Origin: an uncultured Gemmatimonadota bacterium
GTDB taxonomy: Bacteria; Gemmatimonadota; Gemmatimonadetes; Gemmatimonadales; Gemmatimonadaceae
NCBI GenBank assembly: GCA_903910555.1
Contig: CAIVZZ010000029.1
Location: 183,119-247,118, forward strand
Length of the DNA stretch: 64,000 bases
Direction of reading: 5' to 3'
Each line of letters starts with the position of its first letter. Positions within the stretch are counted from its first letter, which is position 1. The notes beneath the pieces were generated by a model, which had not been told where the DNA came from, searched no databases, and worked only from the letters and a program-made list of their open reading frames with translations. Positions 25,285-34,165 of the stretch are shown here, in pieces. Both the position numbers and the translations under genes were made by a program.

Positions 25285-26589
25285 ATGCCCCTCAATCGCC
25301 GCCGCTTCCTGGAATCCGCCGCCGTGCTCGGCGCGGGCTCACTCGCCGCCGCCTGTCACACGGATGGCGCAACGTACTCCGCAACGATCGGCAACAATCC
25401 GGGCGAGATCCCCGACGTCATCAAAGCGCTCAAGCCAATGAAAGACGGCGTCGTCCCGATCAGCGAGGATGAACGCAAAGATCGCATCGCCAAAGCGCAG
25501 AAACTGATGAACGAGCAGAAGATCGACGCGATCTTCATGGAGGGCACAACCAGTTGCTTCTATTACACCGGCATGCGCTGGGGTCAGAGCGAGCGCACGT
25601 TCGGCGTCGTCATTCCAGCGAACGGCGCGATCTGCTACGTCTGCCCCGGCTTTGAAGAAGATCGCGCGCGCGAACTGCTCAAGCCTGTTTACGGGAATGA
25701 AGTCCGCGTCTGGCAGGAAGACGAAAGCCCGTACGCCGTGATCGCCGGGATCGTGAAGGATCGCGGCCAGAAGTACCATCGCATCGGCGTTGAAGAGCGA
25801 GTGCGCTTCTTTATTGCCGACGGCATACGCAAAGCCGCGTCGGGTTCCGAAGTCGTCGACGCGAGGCCGATCACCGCCGGCTGCCGCGTGATCAAATCAA
25901 AGGCCGAGATCGCGCTGATGCAGCGCGCGAACGACGTCACCATCGCCGCGTACAAGGCCGGACTGCAAACGCTCCGCGAGGGCATGCCGCAGGACGAGCT
26001 CCAGCGCAACATCATGGCCGGCTTCACCGCGCTCGGCTTCCCCGGCTTCGTCAGCGTGCAGTTCGGGAAATACACCGCGATCCCGCACGGCAGCGCGACG
26101 CCGCAGAAGCTGAAAGAGGGCGATGTCGTGATGATCGATGACGGCGTGCAGGTCGAGGGCTACGCGTCGGACATCACGCGCACCGTTGTGTTTGGCAAAG
26201 CGACAGCGCGTCAGACCGAAGTGTGGACCAAAGAACTCGAAGCGCAGACGGCAGCATTCAAAGCGATCAAAATCGGCGCGCCGTGCGAGAGCGTCGATGC
26301 CGCCGCGCGCAAAGTGATCACGGACGGCGGCTTTGGGCCGGGCTACAAGTTGCCCGGCCTTCCACACCGCACCGGCCACGGCATCGGTCTCGATGGACAC
26401 GAGTGGACGAACTTCGTGAAGGGAAACACGACTCCGATCGCGGTGGGGATGTGCTTCAGTGATGAACCTACGATCGCGGTTCCGGGCGAGTTCGGAATCC
26501 GCCTCGAGGATTGCGTCTACGTGTCAGAGGACGGTCCGCACTTCTTCTCGAAGCCGAGCGTGGCGATCGACAAGCCGTTCGCGGACTGA
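25285..26589 (+). CDS. M24-family Xaa-Pro aminopeptidase-like exported protein
   Basis: A 434-residue protein; ATG at 25285 gives MPLNRRRFLESAAVLGAGSLAAAC, a twin-arginine signal ending in a possible lipobox cysteine. The N-terminal creatinase-like domain (about 60-190) precedes the pita-bread domain. The metal ligands are visible: MIDDGVQVEGYASDITRT (two Asp), HRTGHGIGLDGHEW (His), FSDEPTI (Glu) and IRLEDCVYV (Glu). It removes N-terminal residues before proline, or is a prolidase; here it probably works outside the cytoplasm. It is convergent with the DUF4142 gene, with a repeat/hairpin between. Confidence 0.92.
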   Translation: MPLNRRRFLESAAVLGAGSLAAACHTDGATYSATIGNNPGEIPDVIKALKPMKDGVVPISEDERKDRIAKAQKLMNEQKIDAIFMEGTTSCFYYTGMRWGQSERTFGVVIPANGAICYVCPGFEEDRARELLKPVYGNEVRVWQEDESPYAVIAGIVKDRGQKYHRIGVEERVRFFIADGIRKAASGSEVVDARPITAGCRVIKSKAEIALMQRANDVTIAAYKAGLQTLREGMPQDELQRNIMAGFTALGFPGFVSVQFGKYTAIPHGSATPQKLKEGDVVMIDDGVQVEGYASDITRTVVFGKATARQTEVWTKELEAQTAAFKAIKIGAPCESVDAAARKVITDGGFGPGYKLPGLPHRTGHGIGLDGHEWTNFVKGNTTPIAVGMCFSDEPTIAVPGEFGIRLEDCVYVSEDGPHFFSKPSVAIDKPFAD

Positions 26590-26595
26590 ACTGGA

Positions 26596-26660
26596 GCCCG
26601 AAGCGGAAGCGCGGAAGCCGGACACTTCCGGCCTCCGGCTTCCGGCTTCCGGCTTCCGCC
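26596..26660. terminator. Heptamer repeat block with hairpin between convergent genes
   Basis: TTCCGGC, CTCCGGC, TTCCGGC, TTCCGGC, TTCCGCC occupy 26626-26660, and GCCCGAA, GCGGAAG, CGCGGAA, GCCGGAC occupy 26596-26623. CGGAAGCCGG (26612-26621) is the exact reverse complement of CCGGCTTCCG (26635-26644), so a strong stem can form. No T-run follows. It is placed where a two-way terminator for the M24 and DUF4142 genes is expected. Confidence 0.65.
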
Positions 26661-27226
26661 TACTTGTCGATCTTCGTCTGAGCTGCCTTCGCTGCTGCGA
26701 GGTGCGCCACGAAGTTCGGTGCGACCTTCGTCTCGAGATCCTTCACTTCCGCGTTCTGCGTGGCCGGAAGGAGCGTCTTCGTGACCGCGTCGATCACGGC
26801 CTGATGGTACGTGACCTCATGATCGATGTACGCCTTGTCGAACTCGGCGCCCGTCGTGCTGTTGAGCTTCTTCATGATGTCGGTGTGATCGATGTACAGC
26901 GCGAAATCCTTCCCCGGGGGCGTCGGCGTGACCTTGAGTTTCGCGGCGAGATCGCGGCCGAGCTTACGAACGGCCGTATGGTCCTTGATCATCATGTCGG
27001 CGAACATCGTCACGTCCTTGTTCTTGCTCTTCTTCACGGCGAGCTCGCTCGTCTCGATGTCCCACGTATTGGCGGCATCGAAGATCGCGACGATCGTCGG
27101 ATCGTCCAGCGCACGGGGCGCGACGTTCGCGCGAGCCGCAGCGTTCGCGGGTGTCAGCGCGGCCTGCGCGTTTGCGCTGGTCACGGCGAAGATGGTGAGT
27201 GCAACGGCGATCATCGGCTTCTTCAT
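26660..27226 (-). CDS. DUF4142 exported ferritin-like protein
   Basis: A 188-residue protein with a signal peptide (MKKPMIAVALTIFAVTSANAQA). The DUF4142 four-helix-bundle pattern is clear: DDPTIVAIFDAANTWDIETSELAVKKS, KDVTMFADMMIKDHTAVRKLG and a late FDKAYIDHEVTYHQAVIDAV. Family members are periplasmic, of unknown function, and often found with stress genes. The gene is divergent from the SufR-like regulator gene. The 143-bp gap holds a palindrome that could serve both. Confidence 0.9.
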   Translation of the reverse strand: MKKPMIAVALTIFAVTSANAQAALTPANAAARANVAPRALDDPTIVAIFDAANTWDIETSELAVKKSKNKDVTMFADMMIKDHTAVRKLGRDLAAKLKVTPTPPGKDFALYIDHTDIMKKLNSTTGAEFDKAYIDHEVTYHQAVIDAVTKTLLPATQNAEVKDLETKVAPNFVAHLAAAKAAQTKIDK

Positions 27227-27303
27227 GTGGAGTTTCCGGGTACGGGTTGAGAACTCGTTGACAGAACTGCTACGCCATGAAGGTCATGGTTGGATTTCAA
27301 TAT

Positions 27304-27321
27304 GTCAAGTATTTATTTGAC
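27304..27321. promoter_or_regulatory. Palindromic operator candidate (GTCAA-N8-TTGAC)
   Basis: GTCAA at 27304-27308 and TTGAC at 27317-27321 mirror each other; 7 of 9 base pairs of the 18-bp element match. The right arm is the -35 box of the downstream regulator. The left arm read on the minus strand is TTGACA, a perfect -35 sequence towards DUF4142, although the -10 there is poor. Autoregulation by the SufR-like protein is inferred. Confidence 0.6.
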
Positions 27322-27345
27322 TTATTATTTTCCACAGGCTATGAT
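27317..27345 (+). promoter_or_regulatory. Sigma-70-type promoter of the SufR-like regulator gene
   Basis: TTGACT (27317-27322), a 17-base spacer, and TATGAT (27340-27345): near-consensus boxes at ideal spacing, in an AT-rich island. The start codon is 24 bases after the -10 box, with GGAGGA at 27360-27365. Confidence 0.75.
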
Positions 27346-27369
27346 TAGTTTGATTGTGCGGAGGATCAC

Positions 27370-27999
27370 ATGGCCTGGTGGCAGCGGCAGAACGACAAGA
27401 CGACTCGAAACCGCATCATCGCGCTGCTGAGGCGCGGGCAGCGGTCCGTCGAGGAAATGGCCGAATCGCTTGGCCTCACCGACAACGCGGTCCGTGCGCA
27501 GCTCGCGACCCTCGAGCGCGAGAAGGTCGTTCAGCAGACCGGCGTTCGTCGCGACGGCACCGTCGGCAAGCCCGCCACGCTATATGGAATAGCGCCTGAT
27601 TCCTCTGCCTTATTCTCGAGCGCCTATTCGCCCGTACTCGGCGCGATACTCGCCGAGCTCGGCGAGCGCATGACGCCGAAGCAGCTCGAAGGACTGATGC
27701 GCCGCGCCGGCAAGCGCCTCGCCGGTACCCTTCCCGCCCGATCGAACTTCGACGAGCGCGTTCGCGCGAGCGCGACCTTCCTCACGGGCATGGGCGCCGA
27801 TGCCGACCTCGTACAGACGAACGAAGGCTACGAGATTCGCGGCCATGGCTGCTTGCTTTCCGACGCGGTGAAGGAGTGTCCGGCGACCTGCGCGATTCTC
27901 GAACAGCTCCTGCGCGAGGTCACGCGCGGCGAGGTTACCGAGCGCTGTGATCGGTCGGGCGCGCCGAGTTGCCGCTTTCTCATTTCGCCGGCGGCCTGA
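27370..27999 (+). CDS. SufR-like winged-helix regulator with C-terminal cysteine cluster
   Basis: A 209-residue protein. A winged-helix DNA-binding domain fills residues about 10-75 (TTRNRIIALLRRGQRSVEEMAESLGLTDNAVRAQLATLE, then GKPATLYGI). The C-terminal half has five cysteines: Cys161, 170, 174, 193 and 201 (C-x8-C-x3-C-x18-C-x7-C). SufR-type regulators hold an Fe-S cluster on C-terminal cysteines and repress Fe-S assembly genes. This spacing is not the cyanobacterial one, so the metal or redox cofactor is inferred. No suf genes are in the window. ATG 27370 is preceded by GGAGGA. A palindrome covers its own -35 box. Confidence 0.85.
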   Translation: MAWWQRQNDKTTRNRIIALLRRGQRSVEEMAESLGLTDNAVRAQLATLEREKVVQQTGVRRDGTVGKPATLYGIAPDSSALFSSAYSPVLGAILAELGERMTPKQLEGLMRRAGKRLAGTLPARSNFDERVRASATFLTGMGADADLVQTNEGYEIRGHGCLLSDAVKECPATCAILEQLLREVTRGEVTERCDRSGAPSCRFLISPAA

Positions 28000-28091
28000 G
28001 GCGGCGAATTCCTTGACTCGGTGAGGGCTGGCGCCGACGTTTGCCGTCGTCGATAAGTAGATATCGAGCCACCCGAAGCGGGGAATTCCAG

Positions 28092-31000
28092 ATGAGTGCA
28101 GCGCGTCGTGATACAACCGGTCTGAAGACATTCGGCGACTGGACGAGCGCCGAAGGTGTGCTGCCGGTGGAGCGCGCGCTGGCCGACGAGCATGAAGCGA
28201 TGCATGGCGAGGATCTCAGCGCCGCGCTCGATCAGATCTCGGTGGACTTCGACCCCGCGCAATTCACAGACGTTCCCGCGCTCGCGCGTGATCTCCGCGA
28301 CGCGCTGAACACGAGCGATTTCCTCGCACCGGGCGCGACGAGCAAACGCGTCAAACTCGACGCGGAACTCACGCCGCGCGACGCGGTTGGCAAGCTTCTC
28401 CTGCGCGATGCCGCGCTGAAGACCGCGCTCGGAGCCTACGAGAGCGCTGGAATGACGAGTGGCACGCCCGCTGCGAATGCGTTCGCCATCGCGCTCACGA
28501 CAACGTTCAATGCGCTGCTCGGACAGCGGCTCGTCGACGAACCCGCGTTTCGCTCGTTCGTCGAGGCTGGCGCGGTCGACGCGCTCGGAGAGGTCGACCC
28601 TGCCGCGAGCGCCGCTGACGCGAGCGCGCAATTTCTTCGTCGCGCGAACCGCGCACTCCTCGAGGCGGCATTTCCGGACGAAGTCGCGCTGATGCGCGAT
28701 CGCCGTCTCGCCGTGGTGTTCGACGCGGCGCGCAAACGCGACACCGCTGCGCTGTGCCTCTCAGGCGGCGGGATCCGCAGCTCGACCTTTGCGCTCGGCA
28801 TCATGCAGGGGCTGGCCCGTCACAAATTGCTCGGCCAGTTCGACTATCTCTCGACCGTATCCGGCGGCGGGCTCTCCGGCGGATGGCTGAGCGCGTGGAT
28901 GCGGCGGAGCGGAGCTCCGGCCGTACATGAAGCGCTGCGCACGCCGGGGCGCGAAAAGCTTCAGCCTGAGCCGGAGCCGCTGCAGGGATTGCGCGCATTC
29001 AGCCACTGGCTGACGCCGAGCGCAGGAGCAATGTCGGTCGACAGCTGGACCGTGATCGCGACTGTGATCCGAAATCTCCTGCTCAACTGGCTCGTGCTGC
29101 TCCCCCTGCTCGCCGGCCTCGTGTTGCTGCCGCGATTGCTGCTGGCCGTGCTTGCGCTCGATTTTATCACGCCGAAGTCGATTCAAACCGAGAGCGTGTC
29201 GCTCGGCGTGGCGATCGGCATGCTGTTTATGCTCGGGTCGGCCGCGTACATCGAATGGGTGCGCGCGAGCGGCGATAACTTTGCGAAAGGGCGGCGCGGC
29301 GCGCCGTCGCAGGGGCAGGTATTGGTGTGCTTTCTGGCGCCGCGAGTACTCGGCTCGACGATCATTGTTCTGGCGTACCATATCGGGAGTGTCTGGAGCG
29401 AGCGGGCGCACGACGGCGGCTTGATCGAGGATCGAATGCAGGAGACTGCCGCGTCACTGCTGCTGCTGGCGTCCGTGCTAGTCATCACGATCGCTCTGAT
29501 GCGCCGCGGAACGCAGACGCCGGCACAGTCGATCGGCCGGAGCACGAAGGCGTTGATAAGCGGCCTCATCGGTTATGTGCTGCCGATGTTCATTCTCAAT
29601 CAGTGGGACGGCGCGCTGTACGTGACGCTCGCGCCGGTCGTGATGATGCTGGGGAGCGTTGTGGCCAATCAGTTGTACACCGGCATGACGAGCAACGAGG
29701 CGAGCGACGCAGAGCGTGAGTGGTCTGCGCGAGCGAACGCCTGGATTCTCATCGTTTCGATCGGCTGGATGGTGGCGAGCGGGATCGTGTTGTTTGGCCC
29801 TCAGCTTCTCGGTGAACTCTGGGAAAAACTCACGCTGATCGGCGTCGGCGGTGTGTCAAGCTGGCTGACCGTCGCGCTCTCGAAGCGTTCCGCTCAAACC
29901 ACGAGCGGGAAGCCATCAACAGCGGATGCGGTGAGCAAAGTGGCGCTGTCACTGGTGATGCCGCTCGTGGTGGCGTGTCTGATCATCGCACTCGCCGCAT
30001 CCAACAACGGTGCGCTGAATGCCGCGTGCCAAGATCAAACAATTTCGAAGAAACTTCACTGCAGTCCACCTTCATTCGATTCGACCTCGGTGCCGATGCT
30101 GGGTGTCATTCTTGAATCGAAGGATCGTGACGCCGACGCGGCGGAAGCAGGCTTTGCGGCACTCATGGATGCGGACGCAGGCGGCATCCCCGGCACGGAT
30201 TCCGCAGCGACCGACGCACTCGCGGCTGACTCGGCGATCACCGCGGCATCGAAGTCGTTCACCGCTGCATCTCTGTCGCGCGACAGCGTCAAGGCCCGAA
30301 TGATTCTCAGGCAGGCGTGGGACCTGCCGCCGGCACTGCGTGGAGTCCCCGATTCTTCGGCTGGACTCTTGGGTGGGTTTCGCGCGTTCACGGCAGCGCG
30401 CGACAAACACATCCTTGAAGCTGGGGAAGACACGACCGGCCACATGCTCGCGTGGGTCGAGAGCGCACTCGCCACAGACACAACCCTGAAAGGCGACTTC
30501 GAAAAGCGCGACGCATCGCTGCTCAGTCTCCGTCGCCTCGATGACAGCGTGCGCAAGGCCAATGCGCACTTCGATCCCGCCGCGCGCGCCCTGTGGTTCG
30601 GTGTGCTCGCGCTCATGATCCTGATGATCGGCACCGGCGTGATCTTCAGCATGTTCGTCAACACCAACACATTCTCGCTGCACGCAATGTGGAAAGCGCG
30701 TACCGTGCGCGCATTCCTGGGCACGACACGCGCCAGCTCGGCGAGAAATCCCAATCCGTTCACCGGATTCGACGCCGACGACGACCTCTCGATGCGCGAT
30801 CTGTGGCCCGCACGCGCCAGCGCGGCAGAAGCTGCGAATGCGACGGAGCGCTCGGAAGTCGTGCCGCCAATGCACGTGCTGAACGTGACGCTGAATCTCG
30901 CTGCTGGCCGCGACCTCGCCTGGCAGCAGCGCAAAGGTGAGTCGATGACGCTCACGCCGCTGCACGGCGGCTCGATGTTCACGGGCTATCGGCGCATGGA

Positions 31001-31877
31001 ACCGCACGCCGATCCCGCGGTGCAAAATCCGAGTTCAGCACCGGGCTACGGCGGCCCAGACGGCGTCAGCCTCGGCACCGCGATGGCGATCTCGGGCGCG
31101 GCCGCGAGCCCGAACGACGGTTCCGGCACAACGGCGCTCGGCGCGTTCCTTATGACTTTTTTTAATGCGCGACTCGGATGGTGGCTCGGAAACCCCGGAG
31201 CGCCCGGCGCAGCCACCTATACGCGCCCCGCGCCCAAATGGCGCCTCACACCGATTCTCTCCGAGATGTTCGGACAGACGAGCGATCGCAGCGAATACGT
31301 CTATCTCTCCGACGGCGGACATTTCGAAAATCTTGCTCTGTACGAAATGGTCTTCCGCCGCAACCGGTTCATCGTGGTCAGCGATGCCGGCGCAGATCCC
31401 GACTACACCTTCGAAGATCTCGGCAATGCCGTCAGGAAAATCCGAATCGACTTCGGGATTCCGATCGAGTTCGACAACCCGGTGAATATCGGTCGTGCGG
31501 GAACGGCGGATAGCGCATACTGGGCCACCGCGAAGATCCGCTACTCGGCCGTCGACATGCCGGACGAAATCGGCTGCAGAGCCGAGGACTACGATGGCGT
31601 CCTCGTGTACATCAAGCCGGCGGTCTACGGAAAGGTCGAGCCGCGCGACGTCGTGAATTATGCGAACCTTTCACCGACGTTCCCGCAGGAATCGAGCGCC
31701 GATCAATTCTTCAGCGAATCGCAGTTCGAGAGCTACCGCGCGCTGGGATCGTGGATCATCGATCAACTGGTCGCCAACTCGGCCGCGCCCGGAAATCCAG
31801 CAACCGTAAACGCGCTGCGATCAGGATCGTTGCTCTCCGAATGGCCATCGCTCAAACCGTTCCAGAGCAAATACTGA
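28092..31877 (+). CDS. Giant patatin-like phospholipase with membrane domain
   Basis: A 1261-residue protein, ATG at 28092. A 210-residue acidic N-terminal part is followed by the patatin oxyanion loop SGGGIRSSTFALG (residues 224-236) and the nucleophile elbow STVSGGGLSGGW with Ser257. The predicted catalytic Asp1074 is in LSDGGHFENLALYE, more than 800 residues later. Between them lie two clusters of membrane helices (about 325-600 and near 830-870) separated by a long Asp/Ala/Ser-rich hydrophilic region. Patatin enzymes use a Ser-Asp dyad to cleave acyl esters of lipids. The domain is thus split by a membrane insert. The substrate and membrane location are inferred. Confidence 0.85.
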   Translation: MSAARRDTTGLKTFGDWTSAEGVLPVERALADEHEAMHGEDLSAALDQISVDFDPAQFTDVPALARDLRDALNTSDFLAPGATSKRVKLDAELTPRDAVGKLLLRDAALKTALGAYESAGMTSGTPAANAFAIALTTTFNALLGQRLVDEPAFRSFVEAGAVDALGEVDPAASAADASAQFLRRANRALLEAAFPDEVALMRDRRLAVVFDAARKRDTAALCLSGGGIRSSTFALGIMQGLARHKLLGQFDYLSTVSGGGLSGGWLSAWMRRSGAPAVHEALRTPGREKLQPEPEPLQGLRAFSHWLTPSAGAMSVDSWTVIATVIRNLLLNWLVLLPLLAGLVLLPRLLLAVLALDFITPKSIQTESVSLGVAIGMLFMLGSAAYIEWVRASGDNFAKGRRGAPSQGQVLVCFLAPRVLGSTIIVLAYHIGSVWSERAHDGGLIEDRMQETAASLLLLASVLVITIALMRRGTQTPAQSIGRSTKALISGLIGYVLPMFILNQWDGALYVTLAPVVMMLGSVVANQLYTGMTSNEASDAEREWSARANAWILIVSIGWMVASGIVLFGPQLLGELWEKLTLIGVGGVSSWLTVALSKRSAQTTSGKPSTADAVSKVALSLVMPLVVACLIIALAASNNGALNAACQDQTISKKLHCSPPSFDSTSVPMLGVILESKDRDADAAEAGFAALMDADAGGIPGTDSAATDALAADSAITAASKSFTAASLSRDSVKARMILRQAWDLPPALRGVPDSSAGLLGGFRAFTAARDKHILEAGEDTTGHMLAWVESALATDTTLKGDFEKRDASLLSLRRLDDSVRKANAHFDPAARALWFGVLALMILMIGTGVIFSMFVNTNTFSLHAMWKARTVRAFLGTTRASSARNPNPFTGFDADDDLSMRDLWPARASAAEAANATERSEVVPPMHVLNVTLNLAAGRDLAWQQRKGESMTLTPLHGGSMFTGYRRMEPHADPAVQNPSSAPGYGGPDGVSLGTAMAISGAAASPNDGSGTTALGAFLMTFFNARLGWWLGNPGAPGAATYTRPAPKWRLTPILSEMFGQTSDRSEYVYLSDGGHFENLALYEMVFRRNRFIVVSDAGADPDYTFEDLGNAVRKIRIDFGIPIEFDNPVNIGRAGTADSAYWATAKIRYSAVDMPDEIGCRAEDYDGVLVYIKPAVYGKVEPRDVVNYANLSPTFPQESSADQFFSESQFESYRALGSWIIDQLVANSAAPGNPATVNALRSGSLLSEWPSLKPFQSKY

Positions 31878-31880
31878 TCT

Positions 31881-31936
31881 GTAATGAAGCCGTTGTCTGA
31901 CAGCAGGAAGTTTCCGACAGCTATCGTCTGACGTCG
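31881..31936. repeat. Dispersed intergenic element, copy B
   Basis: A 56-bp copy beginning GTAATGAAGCCGTTGTCTG, like copies A and C, and ending GTCTGACGTCG as copy C does. It has a 3-base insertion in the middle (CAGGAAGTTTCCGACAG). It lies between the convergent patatin and kinase genes. Confidence 0.7.
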
Positions 31937-31948
31937 ATGCAGTTGCAG

Positions 31949-34165
31949 TTAGTACGTCACTCTCCGAACATACGCATCGAATCTCGGATCCGACCTAAAC
32001 CCATCAAACATCGGATCCTTCCCCAGCGTCACGAACAACGGATCCCGCGCCTCAACCGCGCGATCTAGCTGCGCGAACGCCTTGTCCTTCTCCCCGAGCG
32101 CGAAATGCATCCGCGCCAGATTCGTCGGCGAGACAAAGGCCTTCGCAGCGCGCGCCAGCGACGCATCGAGCACGACGCGCGCTTCGTCATTCCGCCCGAG
32201 CGCCGCGAGAACTTCCACAAGCGACGCCGTGCCGTTCGGATGATGTCCGGCCGCTGACCGCTGCGCCCATGGCAGCGCCTCTTCCGGCTTTCCCGTCGCG
32301 AGTAAAATCTTCGCCAACTGGAAATGCACGTGGCTCGAATCCCCGTACAGTTCCTGCAGCCGGTTCGCTTCCGTGAGCGCCTGATCCATCCGGCGCGAAT
32401 ACCAGTACACCTCAACGTGCTGCTGGCGATTGTTCACATCGAACGGATCTTCAATCAGCGCCGCCGCAATCTCGCGGATGGCAAGCTCAGTCTCGCCACA
32501 GAACACGAGCAGTGTCGCGTGCAGCGCACGCGCGCGACCATTGAGCTGCAACGATTCTTCCCAGAGCCGCCGCGCAAGCCGCGTATCCCAATCGTAGAGC
32601 CACGCGGCAAGACCGAGGACGTACATCGCGAACGCGTTTGGACCGTCCTCGAGAACCTGATTCGCAATCGCTTTCGCTTTCGGGAACGCGTCGTGCGGTG
32701 CGCTGATTCCAAAGATTCCCGTGTTCGCCAGGAATCCCGCGAGCAATGACCGCCCGGCAATCGACTCCGGATCCATCGCCATCCCGCGCTCGATCAGCTC
32801 CTTTGCCTCCGCGTACTTCTGCGGTCCGAGCAGATAGAGCGATCGCGCCTGCAGGAACAGCTCATGCGCCTTCAGATTCGGCGTGTGCATCGGCCGCGTC
32901 GTGCTCGGCACGAGCACCAGCCGCAGCGCCGCCGAAACAGCCGCGGCGATCTCGTCCTGAATCGCGAACACATCCACCAGCTCGCGGTCAAACCGATCCG
33001 ACCACACGACCTGTCCATCGGCGGTGGTCACGAGCTGCGCCGAGACGCGGAGCTTCGTTCCCGCGCGCCGCATCGTCCCGGATAGCACATGACTCGCATG
33101 CAGCTGATCGGCGATCTTTCGCACATCGACGCTATCGCCGCGGAACGCAAACGAAGATGAGCGGCCCACCACTCGCAGTGCTTTCAACTGTGCCAGCGCG
33201 CCAAGAATCTCTTCCGCAATTCCATCGGCGAGAAACTGATTCTCCGGATCGGAACTCGCGTTGGTGAATGGGAGCACCGCAATCACCGGCACGCGCTTCG
33301 CAACCTGCCCCGTTGTCAGCTGCTCATTGCGCGAGCGCAGCAGCATCGGCACGAACTCGGCGATCGTCGCGTATCGATCCTCCGGCGCCGTTGCCATCGC
33401 GCGCTGCAATGCCTCATCCTGCTCTTGCGCGACCTCCGGACGAATCGCGCGCACGCTTGGCGCGCGCTCGGTGAAGCGCTTTCGCAAACTCAACTCGAGC
33501 GAGGGCGCGCTGAACGGCGTCGTCCCCGTGAGCATTTCGTAGCACATCATCGCCAGCGAGTATTGATCCGACCGTGCATCGACGTCGCGCTCACCCGACG
33601 CCTGCTCCGGGCTCATGTACGCCGGCGTGCCGAGCGAGAATCCGGTCTGCGTCATACGATCGCTGCCGGCATCTCGAATGGCGCGCGCAATGCCAAAATC
33701 CAGCACCAGCGCGTGACCCGAGCGCGCGATCAGCACGTTCTCCGGCTTCACATCGCGGTGAATGATTCCGCGCAAATGGGAATACGAAAGCGCGTCCGCT
33801 ATCTGCGCGGTAATGCGCAGCGCATCGGCAATCGGCATTGGACTCTCACGCGTCAGGCGCTCGCGCAGCGTCTCGCCTTCGATCGCCGGCATCACGTAGT
33901 ACAGCGCGCCGGCGCGCTCACCGGAATCGAGCAGCGGCACGATGTGCGGATGCGAGAGCCCGGCCGCTACCATGATTTCCTGCAAGAACCGCTCGGTGCC
34001 GAGGCTTTCCGCGATCTCTTCGCGCAGCACCTTGATCGCCACGCGGCGCTGATGCTTCACGTCCTCTGCGAGATACACCTTCGCGGTTGCCCCACGGCCG
34101 AGCTCGCGCTCGACGCGATACGTGGGCGCGAACAGTTCGACGAGCGAAGGCGTTGGGTCGCTCAC
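31949..34165 (-). CDS. Ser/Thr protein kinase with FlgO/TolB-like and TPR domains
   Basis: A 738-residue protein. The kinase domain (about 15-280) is complete: GRGATAKVY loop, Lys45 (VAIKVL), HRDVKPEN with Asp138, DFGIA with Asp156, and GTPAYMSPEQ. Residues about 295-420 form the domain seen in kinase and adenylate-cyclase fusions (VPVIAVLPFTNASSDPENQFLADGIAEEIL). The rest are TPR-like helices. Unlike many such proteins, no membrane helix joins kinase and C-terminal parts, so it should be cytoplasmic. Its start overlaps the upstream methyltransferase stop (ATGA), showing translational coupling. Confidence 0.93.
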   Translation of the reverse strand: MSDPTPSLVELFAPTYRVERELGRGATAKVYLAEDVKHQRRVAIKVLREEIAESLGTERFLQEIMVAAGLSHPHIVPLLDSGERAGALYYVMPAIEGETLRERLTRESPMPIADALRITAQIADALSYSHLRGIIHRDVKPENVLIARSGHALVLDFGIARAIRDAGSDRMTQTGFSLGTPAYMSPEQASGERDVDARSDQYSLAMMCYEMLTGTTPFSAPSLELSLRKRFTERAPSVRAIRPEVAQEQDEALQRAMATAPEDRYATIAEFVPMLLRSRNEQLTTGQVAKRVPVIAVLPFTNASSDPENQFLADGIAEEILGALAQLKALRVVGRSSSFAFRGDSVDVRKIADQLHASHVLSGTMRRAGTKLRVSAQLVTTADGQVVWSDRFDRELVDVFAIQDEIAAAVSAALRLVLVPSTTRPMHTPNLKAHELFLQARSLYLLGPQKYAEAKELIERGMAMDPESIAGRSLLAGFLANTGIFGISAPHDAFPKAKAIANQVLEDGPNAFAMYVLGLAAWLYDWDTRLARRLWEESLQLNGRARALHATLLVFCGETELAIREIAAALIEDPFDVNNRQQHVEVYWYSRRMDQALTEANRLQELYGDSSHVHFQLAKILLATGKPEEALPWAQRSAAGHHPNGTASLVEVLAALGRNDEARVVLDASLARAAKAFVSPTNLARMHFALGEKDKAFAQLDRAVEARDPLFVTLGKDPMFDGFRSDPRFDAYVRRVTY

